Below, piece by piece: positions 1 to 6,763 of a DNA stretch of 32,680 nucleotides. Source of the DNA: JAHWJR01 sp035942035 (GTDB lineage Bacteria > Actinomycetota > Acidimicrobiia > Acidimicrobiales > CADCSY01); the NCBI GenBank assembly GCA_035942035.1, contig DASZDK010000046.1, positions 1-32,680 of the forward strand, written 5' to 3'. How positions within the stretch are numbered: the stretch's first letter is position 1; each line of letters starts with the position of its first letter. The position numbers were made by a program, and so were the translations under genes. Under the pieces are notes generated by a model. The model made no database searches and was not told where the DNA came from. It saw only the letters and a program-made list of their open reading frames with translations.

Positions 1-7
1 GTGCGCC

Positions 8-13
8 TACGTT
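8..13 (+). promoter_or_regulatory. Leaderless -10 element for the MFS gene
   Basis: The hexamer TACGTT lies 6 nt before the GTG at 20. This is the same TAnnnT-N6-9-start arrangement seen at a dozen other genes in this window, so transcription probably begins at or next to the start codon. The -35 region lies outside the window. Confidence 0.5.
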
Positions 14-19
14 TGCGCC

Positions 20-1207
20 GTGAGCGGGGACGAGCGACGGCTGCAGCGCTCCGCCCTGCTGAGCGGCGTGAGCGACGGGCTGGTCGCCACCACCCTGCCC
101 CTGCTCGCCGCCGGGGCGACCCGCGACCCGTTGGCGGTGGCCGCCGTCTTCGCCGCTCAACACCTGCCCTGGGCCCTCGTCGCCGTGGTGGGCCCGGCGC
201 TGGTGGGCGACAGCGACCGCCGGACGGTGCTGGGCACGGCCGCCACCCTGAGGGCCTTCACCGTCGGCTTCCTCGGCGTGACCGCGCTCACCGGTGGCGA
301 CTCGATCCTGGTGCTCGTGGCCGTCGCCCTGGTCATCGGTGTGGGGGAAGCTCTGGCCGACGCGGTGGAGGAGGAGGCCGGCGCCGTGCTCAGCCGCTGG
401 CAGCGCTCCCCCCGGTCGTGGGGGAGCAGCCTGTGCCAGCGGGGGATGTACGGCCTGGTGGGCGGTCTGGCCGCCGCCGGCCTCCTCTACGAGGTGATGG
501 CCCCCGTGCCCCTCCTGGGCGCCATGGGCCTGTATGCCCTGGCCGCCCTGGCCGCGCTGCGGATGCGCACCACGGTCGCCGTGCCGTCCGCCCCCGACGG
601 GGCCAGGCGCGGCGTGGCCTCGCTCCGGCCCGGCACCAGCGTCGTCACCGCCGTGGCGGCGGCCGCCACCGCTACGGGCAGCGCCGTGCTGGCCGTGCTG
701 GTGCTGTTGGCCCTCGACGACCTCGGCCTGGGAGCTCCGGCCTTTGGCCTGCTGCTGGCCGGCCTGGCCGTGGCCGCCGCCGCCGGCGGCCTGGCGGCCC
801 CGAGCATCGGGCGGCTGCTGGGGCTGCGCACCGGGCTGGTCGTCGCCCTGCTCGCCGCCGGCGCCGGCCATGCTGCTGCCGGCGCCGTCGCCGACCCGGC
901 CCGACCGCTGATCGCCGCCGCCGGCTTGGCCGCGGCAGCCGCCGCCGGCATGGTCGCCGCCGTGCTGGTGCGGGCCCTCCTCCACGTCGCCGCCGGCCGG
1001 GCGCTCGAGGCCGAGGGCCTCCGGGCCTTCCACATCCGGGTGTGGGGTGCCATCCCGGTGGGCGCACTCGCCGGCGGGCTGGTGGCTCGCCTGGTGGGCG
1101 TGGCCCCGTTGGTGGTGGGCGCCGGCGCGCTCTCGGTCGTGGTCGCAGCGGCCGCCGCCAGCGTGCCCACCAACGCCCGAGCCCGGGCCGGCACGAAAAC
1201 GGGTTGA
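20..1207 (+). CDS. MFS-family membrane transporter
   Basis: This 395-aa protein is made almost entirely of Ala/Val/Leu/Gly-rich hydrophobic segments, about 10 to 12 membrane helices, split by a short basic central loop near residues 190-200. That is the layout and length of a major facilitator superfamily permease. The reading frame is open to the left edge, but GTG 20 sits 6 nt after a TACGTT hexamer, so I take it as a leaderless start. The stop codon lies inside the predicted -35 box of the downstream whiB7 promoter. WhiB7 regulons in mycobacteria include MFS drug pumps such as Tap, so a drug-efflux role is attractive, but the substrate cannot be read from the sequence. Confidence 0.75.
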   Translation: MSGDERRLQRSALLSGVSDGLVATTLPLLAAGATRDPLAVAAVFAAQHLPWALVAVVGPALVGDSDRRTVLGTAATLRAFTVGFLGVTALTGGDSILVLVAVALVIGVGEALADAVEEEAGAVLSRWQRSPRSWGSSLCQRGMYGLVGGLAAAGLLYEVMAPVPLLGAMGLYALAALAALRMRTTVAVPSAPDGARRGVASLRPGTSVVTAVAAAATATGSAVLAVLVLLALDDLGLGAPAFGLLLAGLAVAAAAGGLAAPSIGRLLGLRTGLVVALLAAGAGHAAAGAVADPARPLIAAAGLAAAAAAGMVAAVLVRALLHVAAGRALEAEGLRAFHIRVWGAIPVGALAGGLVARLVGVAPLVVGAGALSVVVAAAAASVPTNARARAGTKTG

Positions 1208-1232
1208 CCCGCCGCCGTGGTCGTGGTCGGAT
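1196..1232 (+). promoter_or_regulatory. Predicted WhiB7-dependent promoter of the whiB7 leader
   Basis: AAAA (1196-1199) is followed by four bases and then TTGACC (1204-1209), with TCGGAT (1227-1232) as a weak -10 after a 17-nt spacer. WhiB7 is known to act with the primary sigma factor at promoters that carry an AT-rich patch just upstream of the -35, read by its AT-hook. The four A residues stand out in otherwise GC-rich sequence. The -35 overlaps the stop codon of the MFS gene. A start site near 1239 would give a leader of about 300 nt. Confidence 0.6.
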
Positions 1233-1287
1233 GCGTTGGTCCGGCATCCGCCGGGCCCGGAGCAGCGACGTCGGTGGAGGCAGGCTG

Positions 1288-1452
1288 ATGCGACAGGTGG
1301 AGGCGACGACCACGCAGCAGCTCCGCCGTGCCCTGCCCGCGCACGCCGCGCTCGGCAACCCGTGGCTCGCTTCGCCGGTATCCGGGTTCGCCATGCGCCC
1401 CACGGCGATGCACACCAAGGGCATCTGCCGGCGGCCGGAGGCTCCGACCTAG
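1288..1452 (+). CDS. Upstream ORF (54 aa) in the whiB7 leader
   Basis: ATG 1288 has a good ribosome binding site, GGAGG at 1276-1280, seven bases upstream, and the frame runs to TAG at 1450-1452. An in-frame ATG at 1231 would lie within the predicted promoter, so it is not used. The peptide has no recognised domain. Its last codons (about 1428-1436) overlap a sequence able to pair with the 5' arm of the downstream terminator, the expected geometry of a translated attenuator. The role is therefore probably to report ribosome progress rather than to make a functional peptide. Leaders with an upstream ORF and a terminator are known for whiB7/wblC in other actinobacteria. Confidence 0.6.
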   Translation: MRQVEATTTQQLRRALPAHAALGNPWLASPVSGFAMRPTAMHTKGICRRPEAPT

Positions 1453-1501
1453 TTCCACGCAAGCGTCGAAGTCGTTCAGGCCGCCGGGTTTCCCGGCGGC
1501 C
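1428..1501 (+). promoter_or_regulatory. Attenuator: competing antiterminator and terminator
   Basis: CCGGCGGCC at 1428-1436 is a perfect 9-nt copy of part of the terminator's 3' arm (1492-1501) and can pair with GGCCGCCGG at 1479-1487, the terminator's 5' arm. The two pairings are mutually exclusive. The antiterminator strand lies within the last codons of the upstream ORF. A ribosome moving to the stop codon would mask it and permit termination, while a ribosome stalled earlier would leave it free and allow read-through into whiB7. Confidence 0.6.
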
Positions 1502-1505
1502 TTTT
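1478..1505 (+). terminator. Intrinsic terminator upstream of whiB7
   Basis: An 11-bp perfect stem (AGGCCGCCGGG / CCCGGCGGCCT) with a 3-nt TTT loop is followed by a T run (1502-1505) and a second TTTT nearby. It ends 31 nt before the whiB7 start codon and after the upstream ORF, so it can only end transcripts that would otherwise enter whiB7. Confidence 0.8.
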
Positions 1506-1536
1506 CTGGTTTTGCGTCCGAGTGAGAGGAAAGACG

Positions 1537-1899
1537 ATGGCAATCGAGGCGGTGGTCGAGGAGGAATCTGGCGACGAGGACCCGGGCGACGAACGGGGCC
1601 CGGTCCCGGCTTGCAACGACGGCACCGGCGGTCTCACCGAGCTGTTCTTCTCCGAGGACCTCTACGACATCGCCCGGGCCAAGCACCTGTGCAGCACGTG
1701 CGCCCTGCGCCGTCCGTGCTTGGACGCGGCGCTCGCCCGGCGAGAGCCCTGTGGCGTGTGGGGTGGTGAGCTGCTGTCCAAGGGGAGGGTGCTGGCCCTG
1801 AAGCGCCGGCGGGGCCGACCACCCAAGCAGCGGCCGGCCGAGGTGATCGTGATCGACGGTGTCGACGTGGTGGTGTCGCCGGAGATCCGGTCGGCGTGA
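1537..1899 (+). CDS. whiB7: WhiB7/WblC-type iron-sulfur transcription activator
   Basis: This 120-aa WhiB-family protein has four conserved cysteines, Cys26, Cys52, Cys55 and Cys61, for a [4Fe-4S] cluster. They are followed by the GVWGGEL turn (73-79) that contacts sigma region 4. The basic AT-hook RRGRPP (91-96) is the feature that separates WhiB7 from other WhiB proteins. WhiB7 is the activator of intrinsic resistance to ribosome-targeting antibiotics in mycobacteria and streptomycetes. ATG 1537 is preferred over the in-frame GTG 1522 because GAGAGGA (1524-1530) is a suitably placed ribosome site. Mycobacterium tuberculosis WhiB7 has Trp where this protein has Cys72, so a fifth cysteine is present. 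Expression appears to be controlled by autoactivation plus attenuation in the leader. Confidence 0.92.
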   Translation: MAIEAVVEEESGDEDPGDERGPVPACNDGTGGLTELFFSEDLYDIARAKHLCSTCALRRPCLDAALARREPCGVWGGELLSKGRVLALKRRRGRPPKQRPAEVIVIDGVDVVVSPEIRSA

Positions 1900-1923
1900 G
1901 ACGGTGGGGGGTCGGCGCGGCGG

Positions 1924-1929
1924 TAGCGT
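1924..1929 (+). promoter_or_regulatory. Leaderless -10 element for the TlpA-like gene
   Basis: TAGCGT lies 6 nt before GTG 1936. The thioredoxin gene therefore probably has its own promoter, although it sits only 36 bp after whiB7. Confidence 0.55.
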
Positions 1930-1935
1930 GGCCCC

Positions 1936-2604
1936 GTGGCCACTCCGCCCCACGCCACTCCCGCCGTCGACACCGATCCCGACGATCACAACGCCCGCGG
2001 GAAGACGGTGCCGCACCGGCGCCACCCGATGGTCCTCGGCACGGTGGCGGCCATCGTCGCCCTGGTGGCGGCCGTGGGCACGGCCGTGCTGTTCTCAGCG
2101 CTCTTCGCTCCCGCGCCCGAGCCCACCCCCGAGGTCGAGCTGAAATTCTCCGGCGAGGACGCCGATCCCGAACCGCTGGTGGGGGGCGACATCTCCGGGA
2201 AGACCCTCCCCGACGACCGCTTCAGCATGCTCTCAGGGGGCATAGGGTCCTTCGCCGACTACCGGGGGAAGCCGCTGGTGGTCAACTTCTTCGCCTCCTG
2301 GTGCGCGCCGTGTGTCGCCGAGATGCCCGACTTCGAGGCAGTGCACCAGGAGCTCGGCGGACAGGTGGCCTTCCTCGGCATCAACCTGCGCGACCAGGTC
2401 GATGACGCCTCTCGCCTGGTGGACACCACGGGCATCACCTACGACGTGGGACGCGATCCCAGCGGCGACCTGGCCACCGCCCTCGGCGTGGTGAACATGC
2501 CGTCGACGTTCTTCGTGTCGGCCGACGGCCGGGTGGTCGAGGCTCACCCCGGTGCGCTCTCCGCCGACGACCTGCGCGCCCGCATCCAGAAGCTGCTGGA
2601 GTAA
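1936..2604 (+). CDS. TlpA/ResA-like membrane-anchored thioredoxin
   Basis: This 222-aa protein has a cytoplasmic N-terminal stretch, one membrane anchor at about residues 33-57, and an extracytoplasmic thioredoxin fold. The active site is WCAPC (Cys123, Cys126), and the cis-proline motif NMPSTFF follows about 80 residues later. Proteins of this type keep apocytochrome cysteines or other extracytoplasmic thiols reduced. The gene is 9 nt upstream of a CcdA-like gene, the membrane protein that passes electrons from cytoplasmic thioredoxin to such proteins. Together they probably support maturation of c-type cytochromes, such as the one fused to CtaC in this window. The GTG start is supported by the leaderless -10. 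Confidence 0.88.
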   Translation: MATPPHATPAVDTDPDDHNARGKTVPHRRHPMVLGTVAAIVALVAAVGTAVLFSALFAPAPEPTPEVELKFSGEDADPEPLVGGDISGKTLPDDRFSMLSGGIGSFADYRGKPLVVNFFASWCAPCVAEMPDFEAVHQELGGQVAFLGINLRDQVDDASRLVDTTGITYDVGRDPSGDLATALGVVNMPSTFFVSADGRVVEAHPGALSADDLRARIQKLLE

Positions 2605-2613
2605 CCGCCTCCC

Positions 2614-3585
2614 GTGATCGACGTGCCGCTCGCCTACGCCTTCTCCGCTGGCCTGGTCGCCACCGTCAACCCCTGCGGGTTCCCCATGCTGCCGGCCTAC
2701 CTGTCGTACTTCATCGGCAGCGACGACGCCGACGCCGACCCCCGCGGCCGGGTGCCCCGGGCCCTCGGGGCGGCGGGTGCGGTCTCACTGGGCTTCCTGG
2801 CCGTGTTCTCGGTCCTGGGCATTCCCATCAACGCCGGGCTGAGCTCGATCTATCGGGCCATGCCATGGCTGACCCTGTTGGTGGGCACGGCAATGGTGGC
2901 GCTGGGTGTGGCCATGCTCTCCGGCCGCCGGCTGAAGGTGGCCCTCCCCCGCCTCGACCGCGGCGGCACCAGCCGGCGCTTCGGCTCCATGGTGCTCTTC
3001 GGCGCTTCCTACGCCATCGCCTCGCTGTCGTGCACCCTGCCCATCTTCCTGAGCGTGGTGGCCAACACCGCGGAGCGGGCCAACGCCGCCTCGGGCGCCC
3101 TGGCCTTCGTGGCCTACGCCGCCGGCATGAGCGTGGTGCTCACCGTGCTGACCCTGGCCCTGGCGCTGGCCCGAGAGTCGATGGTGCGGCGCCTGCGCCG
3201 GGCGTTGCGCTACGCCGACCGGGTCGCCGGCGTGCTCCTCGTGGCCGTCGGGGTTTACCTGCTGTACTACGGCGTCCACGCCATGGACCCGGCCAACTCG
3301 GCGGCGATCAGCCCCGTGGGCGTGGTCGAGGACTGGTCGGCGGCGGCCACCGGGTGGTTGAGCCAGGGCGGCGCCGGCCTCGGTGCGGTGCTGGCCGTGC
3401 TGGCCATGGTCATGGCCGCGGCTGCGCTCCTGACCGCCAAGAGACACCGCCGGCGGCCTCCGGCTCCGAGCGGGCACGGGAGCCCGGCTCCCGACTCGCA
3501 CGACGACGCCCGCGGAGACACGGTCCAGCCGGGCGACGACGGGGAGGCCACACCGACGCACGCACCCACGGCGGGGCGGACGTGA
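2614..3585 (+). CDS. ccdA: CcdA/DsbD-type thiol-electron transporter
   Basis: This 323-aa polytopic protein starts its first helix with NPCGFPMLPAYLSYF (Cys21) and has a second conserved cysteine in LSCTLPIF (Cys140). These are the two redox cysteines of the CcdA family, each in a Pro-rich helix. About six to seven hydrophobic segments are visible. A final segment near residues 250-272 is followed by a hydrophilic tail of about 50 residues, which the short CcdA proteins lack. It should move reducing equivalents across the membrane to the TlpA-like protein encoded 9 nt upstream. The start is GTG 2614. Confidence 0.88.
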   Translation: MIDVPLAYAFSAGLVATVNPCGFPMLPAYLSYFIGSDDADADPRGRVPRALGAAGAVSLGFLAVFSVLGIPINAGLSSIYRAMPWLTLLVGTAMVALGVAMLSGRRLKVALPRLDRGGTSRRFGSMVLFGASYAIASLSCTLPIFLSVVANTAERANAASGALAFVAYAAGMSVVLTVLTLALALARESMVRRLRRALRYADRVAGVLLVAVGVYLLYYGVHAMDPANSAAISPVGVVEDWSAAATGWLSQGGAGLGAVLAVLAMVMAAAALLTAKRHRRRPPAPSGHGSPAPDSHDDARGDTVQPGDDGEATPTHAPTAGRT

Positions 3586-3971
3586 CCGTCGGCTCGCGGC
3601 GACGGTCCCGGGACGGGGAACCCGGCGGTGAGGACGGCGAGCAGGCGACGCCTGACCTGCAGGCCTCCCTGGCCCGCTACCAGTCCGGTGCCGCCTCCGA
3701 CGCCGAGACCGCAGCGCTCATGCGCCAGCTCATCAGTACGGGGAGCATCCGAGCGTTGCGGGGGTCGTCAACCGCCGACCAGGGCCCCCCGCGGGTGTGG
3801 GCCAGCATCATCCCCGTCGCCGGGCGGCTCGACATCTGGGTCGACGGCCGGCGCTCGGGCTCGGCCAGCAACGTCGCCCTGGCCCGCTACCGCATCGTCA
3901 CCGCCGCCCGCCCGGCCAAGGTCACCTGGACCGACGACTACACCGCCCACTGGGAGCGCGCGGCCACCTAG
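3582..3971 (+). CDS. Conserved-looking hypothetical protein, 129 aa
   Basis: The GTG start overlaps the ccdA stop codon in a GTGA junction, which implies translational coupling. The protein begins with a charged, Gly-rich stretch. A segment of about 30 residues follows (LARYQSGAASDAETAALMRQ region) that reads as paired amphipathic helices, and then a compact part rich in Val, Trp, Arg and Tyr. No signal peptide, membrane segment or known motif is visible. Its place in the tlpA-ccdA operon hints at a link to that pathway, but no function can be assigned. Confidence 0.7.
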   Translation: MTVGSRRRSRDGEPGGEDGEQATPDLQASLARYQSGAASDAETAALMRQLISTGSIRALRGSSTADQGPPRVWASIIPVAGRLDIWVDGRRSGSASNVALARYRIVTAARPAKVTWTDDYTAHWERAAT

Positions 3972-3981
3972 GCGCGGCCCT

Positions 3982-4638
3982 TCAGGACGACAACCGCTCG
4001 ATTCGCCACGGCTCGCCGGGCCGGCTCCGGAAGTAGCGCAGGCGGTCGTGCAGGCGGTTGGGCCGGCCCTGCCACAGCTCCACGCTGTCGGGCACGACCA
4101 CGTAGCCGCCCCAGAACGGCGGGAGGGGGATGTCCGCTTCGCCCTCGTACTCCCGGTCGAGCTCGGCCAGCCGGCGGTCGAGGAGCTCTCGATCGGGCAC
4201 CACCTCGCTCTGGCGTGAGGCCCAGGCCCCGAGCCGGCTGCCCCGTGGCCGGCTGGCGAAGTACTCGATGGACTCCTCTCGGGAGAGGCGCTGCGCCTGC
4301 CCGGCGATGCACACCTGGCGGGCAAGCGGCTGCCACAGGAAGACCAGGGCGCAGGCGGGGTTGGCGGCCAGATGGCGTCCCTTGCTGCTGCCGTAGTTGG
4401 TGAAGAAGCGGAAGCCCCGCTGGTCGATGCCCTTCAGCAGCACCGTGCGCGCCGCCGGTCGGCCCTCCGGGTCGGCGGTGGCCAGGACCATGGCGTTGGG
4501 CTCGGGCAGCCCGGCGGCCACCGCGTCGTCGAACCAGTTCCGGAAGGCGACCAGCGGATCGGGGTCGAGATCGTCCTCGTCGACGCCGCGCTGGCGGTAC
4601 TCGGCCCGCAGGGCGGCCAGCTCGGCGTGCTGATCCAT
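3982..4638 (-). CDS. pdxH: Pyridoxamine/pyridoxine 5'-phosphate oxidase
   Basis: This 218-aa protein of typical PdxH length oxidises pyridoxine or pyridoxamine phosphate to pyridoxal phosphate using FMN. Recognisable family blocks are the N-terminal DPLVAFRNWFDDAV, the FMN-binding ARTVLLKGIDQRGFRFFTNY, SSKGRHLAANPACALVFLW, the ASRQSEV segment and the C-terminal WGGYVVVP...ELWQGRPNRLHDRL...W motif. The gene lies 51 nt downstream of the radical SAM gene on the same strand. It is convergent with the small hypothetical gene, leaving only 10 bp between stop codons. No separate promoter is obvious, so it may be read from the upstream gene. Confidence 0.95.
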   Translation of the reverse strand: MDQHAELAALRAEYRQRGVDEDDLDPDPLVAFRNWFDDAVAAGLPEPNAMVLATADPEGRPAARTVLLKGIDQRGFRFFTNYGSSKGRHLAANPACALVFLWQPLARQVCIAGQAQRLSREESIEYFASRPRGSRLGAWASRQSEVVPDRELLDRRLAELDREYEGEADIPLPPFWGGYVVVPDSVELWQGRPNRLHDRLRYFRSRPGEPWRIERLSS

Positions 4639-4689
4639 CGCCGCCCAGTCAACTCGACGCCGGGGCGACGCTCAGCAACTCCGCGGTCG

Positions 4690-5712
4690 CTACAGCGCCA
4701 GGTCGAGCTGCTCCGGCCCGGTGGGTGCGGGCGGGACCGGCGAACGCCGGCGACGAATCGTGACGGGACGGGGCCGATGCCGGGCCAGCGCCTCGTCGAG
4801 TAGGCGGCTCACCCGCCGGCGCACGTCCCGAGGGGCGTAGACGCCCTGGTACCAGTGGTGGTAGCGGGCCAGCAGCTCGGGGTGGGTGCGGGCGAGGTGG
4901 GCCAGGAACACCTCACGGGTGCCGGGCTTGAGGTAGACGACCTGGCCGCCGGCGATGGTGGACGCCCCCGCCTCGGTCGCCGCCGCCACCACCGCGTCGA
5001 GCTGGTCCGCGCCGTCCGACAGCCCGGGCAGCACCGGAGCGACGAGCACCCCGCAGCGCACGCCGGCGGCCCGTAGCCGGGCCAGCGCCTCCAGGCGCCG
5101 GCGGGGATGGGGCGTTCCCGGCTCGGTCGCCCGCCACACCTCCTCGTCCAGCGTCCCCACGGAGAACGTCACGGTCACGCCCGTGCGCCGCCCGGCCTCG
5201 GCCAGCAGGTCTCGGTCACGCACCACCAGGGTGGACTTGGTGAGCAGCGAGAAGGGGTTACGGGCGTCGGAGAGCACCTCGACCAGACCGCGGGTGATGC
5301 CGTAGATGCCCTCGCAGCGCTGGTAGGGGTCGGTGTTGGTGCCCATGGCGATGGGCTCGCCGGCCCACCGCCGCGGCTCGAGCTCGGCCCGCAAACGCTC
5401 GACGGCGTTGACCTTCACCACGACGTGGCGCTCGAACCCCTCGCCGATGTCGAGCTCGAGCCACTCGTGGGACGGCCGGGCGAAGCAGTAGGTGCAGGCG
5501 TGGCTGCACCCGCGGTAGGCGTTGATGGTGTGGCGGAACGGCAACGGGGCGGAGCGGGGCAGCGTGTTGATGATGGTCCGAGCCCGCACGTGGAGGAACT
5601 CCATGCCCCGGAACGAGCCCCGCCCGGGCCGGCGCTCGACCACCTCACCGGCCAGCGAGGGGAACAGCGCCGGCTGCCTCGCCTCGGCGTCGTCATCGAC
5701 CTGCCACCGCAC
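4690..5712 (-). CDS. Radical SAM protein of the SPL/Rv2578c type
   Basis: This 340-aa protein has the radical SAM cluster motif CSHACTYC (Cys69, Cys73, Cys76) after the family signature INAYRGC. GTNTDPYQ, LLTKSTLVVRDRDLL and SVGTLDEEVWRATEP then follow, as in the COG1533 group that includes spore photoproduct lyase and mycobacterial Rv2578c. The exact reaction of this branch is not known to me. The start GTG 5712 lies 7 nt after a TACCGT -10 element, and a LexA-type palindrome fills the promoter spacer. That points to induction by DNA damage and fits a repair-related role. Confidence 0.88.
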   Translation of the reverse strand: MRWQVDDDAEARQPALFPSLAGEVVERRPGRGSFRGMEFLHVRARTIINTLPRSAPLPFRHTINAYRGCSHACTYCFARPSHEWLELDIGEGFERHVVVKVNAVERLRAELEPRRWAGEPIAMGTNTDPYQRCEGIYGITRGLVEVLSDARNPFSLLTKSTLVVRDRDLLAEAGRRTGVTVTFSVGTLDEEVWRATEPGTPHPRRRLEALARLRAAGVRCGVLVAPVLPGLSDGADQLDAVVAAATEAGASTIAGGQVVYLKPGTREVFLAHLARTHPELLARYHHWYQGVYAPRDVRRRVSRLLDEALARHRPRPVTIRRRRSPVPPAPTGPEQLDLAL

Positions 5713-5719
5713 AGGTGGG

Positions 5720-5725
5720 ACGGTA
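5720..5725 (-). promoter_or_regulatory. Leaderless -10 element of the radical SAM gene
   Basis: Read on the minus strand this is TACCGT, 7 nt before the GTG start at 5712. The LexA-like box begins one base further upstream. Confidence 0.6.
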
Positions 5726-5726
5726 G

Positions 5727-5742
5727 CAGAACGTACGTTCGA
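5727..5742 (-). promoter_or_regulatory. LexA (SOS) box
   Basis: On the minus strand the sequence is TCGAACGTACGTTCTG. It matches the actinobacterial/Bacillus-type LexA consensus GAAC-N4-GTTC perfectly in the core. The left outer bases match fully (TCGAAC), and the right half is GTTCTG rather than GTTCGA. It sits between the -10 and the expected -35 position, where a bound repressor would block RNA polymerase. Confidence 0.75.
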
Positions 5743-5764
5743 CTACCGTCGCACCCGCCCCGCG

Positions 5765-6739
5765 TCAGGCGTCGAAGCGCAGCCCGTAGACCTCCTCGTA
5801 GCCGGGGATGCACAGCGGGCGCTCCGGGCACTCGGGTGGGCCACCGAGGGTCAGGGGCTCGTCGACGTCCTGCAGGTCGGACACCTTGGTCAGTCCGTAC
5901 TCCTCCGCCGTCTCGGCGGTGACGACCAGGGCGTTCTGGTCCTGGGCCTCCGAGAGCTCCAGCAGCTCCAGCCCCTCGGGCAACAACTCCTCGATGCGCT
6001 CGATGCCCTCCTCGGGGGATACCGACTCTGCGTCGGGGTCCAGGTGCACGAGCAGGCTCTGGATGTACTCGGGGACGATGTCCAGCTCGCCGCTGACGAT
6101 GGCCGGGTACACCACCTGCTCCCGGGAGCCGAGGTTGTCCTCGACGGTCACGTCGTAGCCGGCAGCCCGCAGGACCTCGGCGTACATGTGGCCCATGATC
6201 TGGCTCTCGGTGAAGTTGAAGGTCCCCACCGTGAGCGAGCCCGATCCCTCGGCGGACTCGTCCTCGAGCAGGCCCTCGCTCTCCAGGTAGTCGCGGGCCA
6301 CCGCTGCCGGGTCCTCCTTGTCGTCGTCGACACGGCGGTTGAGCTCGGTGACCTCCTCGGTGGTGAGCTCGGCCGACACCGCGTTCAGCATCTGGGCGGC
6401 GCCTTCGTCGACGGCCTCGCTGCGCACCAGGGGGACGATGTTCTCCGAGCCCTGCAGGCCCCGGTCGTCCTCGAGCACCACCCAGTCGTTGGCGGCGATG
6501 GCACCCACCGTCGAGAACAGCAGGGCGATGTCGATCTCGCCCTGGCGCAGCGCCGTCACCGTCACCGCACCCGGCTCCAGAGGCTGGAAGCGGAACTCGG
6601 TGGCGGCAGCCTCGCCGGCCGCGCCCGTCTCGCCACCGCCTGTCTCGGCACCCTCTCGGTCGGAGTCGGTGCAGGCGGCGGTGGCCAGGAGGAGGGCCAG
6701 GACCAAGCCGAGGAGAATGCGGGGGCGTCGTGCTGCCAT
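5765..6739 (-). CDS. Osmoprotectant ABC substrate-binding lipoprotein with swapped lobes
   Basis: This 324-aa protein has a signal peptide with a lipobox-like end (LATAAC, Cys23). It is clearly of the OpuBC/OpuCC/OsmF family, which binds quaternary ammonium osmoprotectants, but the order is permuted. Residues about 49-158 (FQPLEPG...EIDIALLFSTVGAIAANDWVVLEDD...LTELNRRV...) correspond to the usual C-terminal part. Residues about 167-324 (SLTVGTFNFTESQIMGHMYAEVL...SGELDIVPEY...GYEEVYGL) correspond to the usual mature N-terminus. The last residues would join naturally to the first part in a normal family member. A short acidic linker connects the halves. Two permease genes lie directly upstream in the same operon. 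Confidence 0.88.
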   Translation of the reverse strand: MAARRPRILLGLVLALLLATAACTDSDREGAETGGGETGAAGEAAATEFRFQPLEPGAVTVTALRQGEIDIALLFSTVGAIAANDWVVLEDDRGLQGSENIVPLVRSEAVDEGAAQMLNAVSAELTTEEVTELNRRVDDDKEDPAAVARDYLESEGLLEDESAEGSGSLTVGTFNFTESQIMGHMYAEVLRAAGYDVTVEDNLGSREQVVYPAIVSGELDIVPEYIQSLLVHLDPDAESVSPEEGIERIEELLPEGLELLELSEAQDQNALVVTAETAEEYGLTKVSDLQDVDEPLTLGGPPECPERPLCIPGYEEVYGLRFDA

Positions 6740-6763
6740 TGAGGTGCCTTTCTGTCGGTCCGT

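Noticed and set aside
487..2025. 512-codon minus-strand open frame opposite the MFS and whiB7 genes
   Set aside because: It is low-complexity Ala/Arg/Pro/Thr, as expected for the complement of GC-rich coding sequence, and conflicts with a clear MFS protein and WhiB7.
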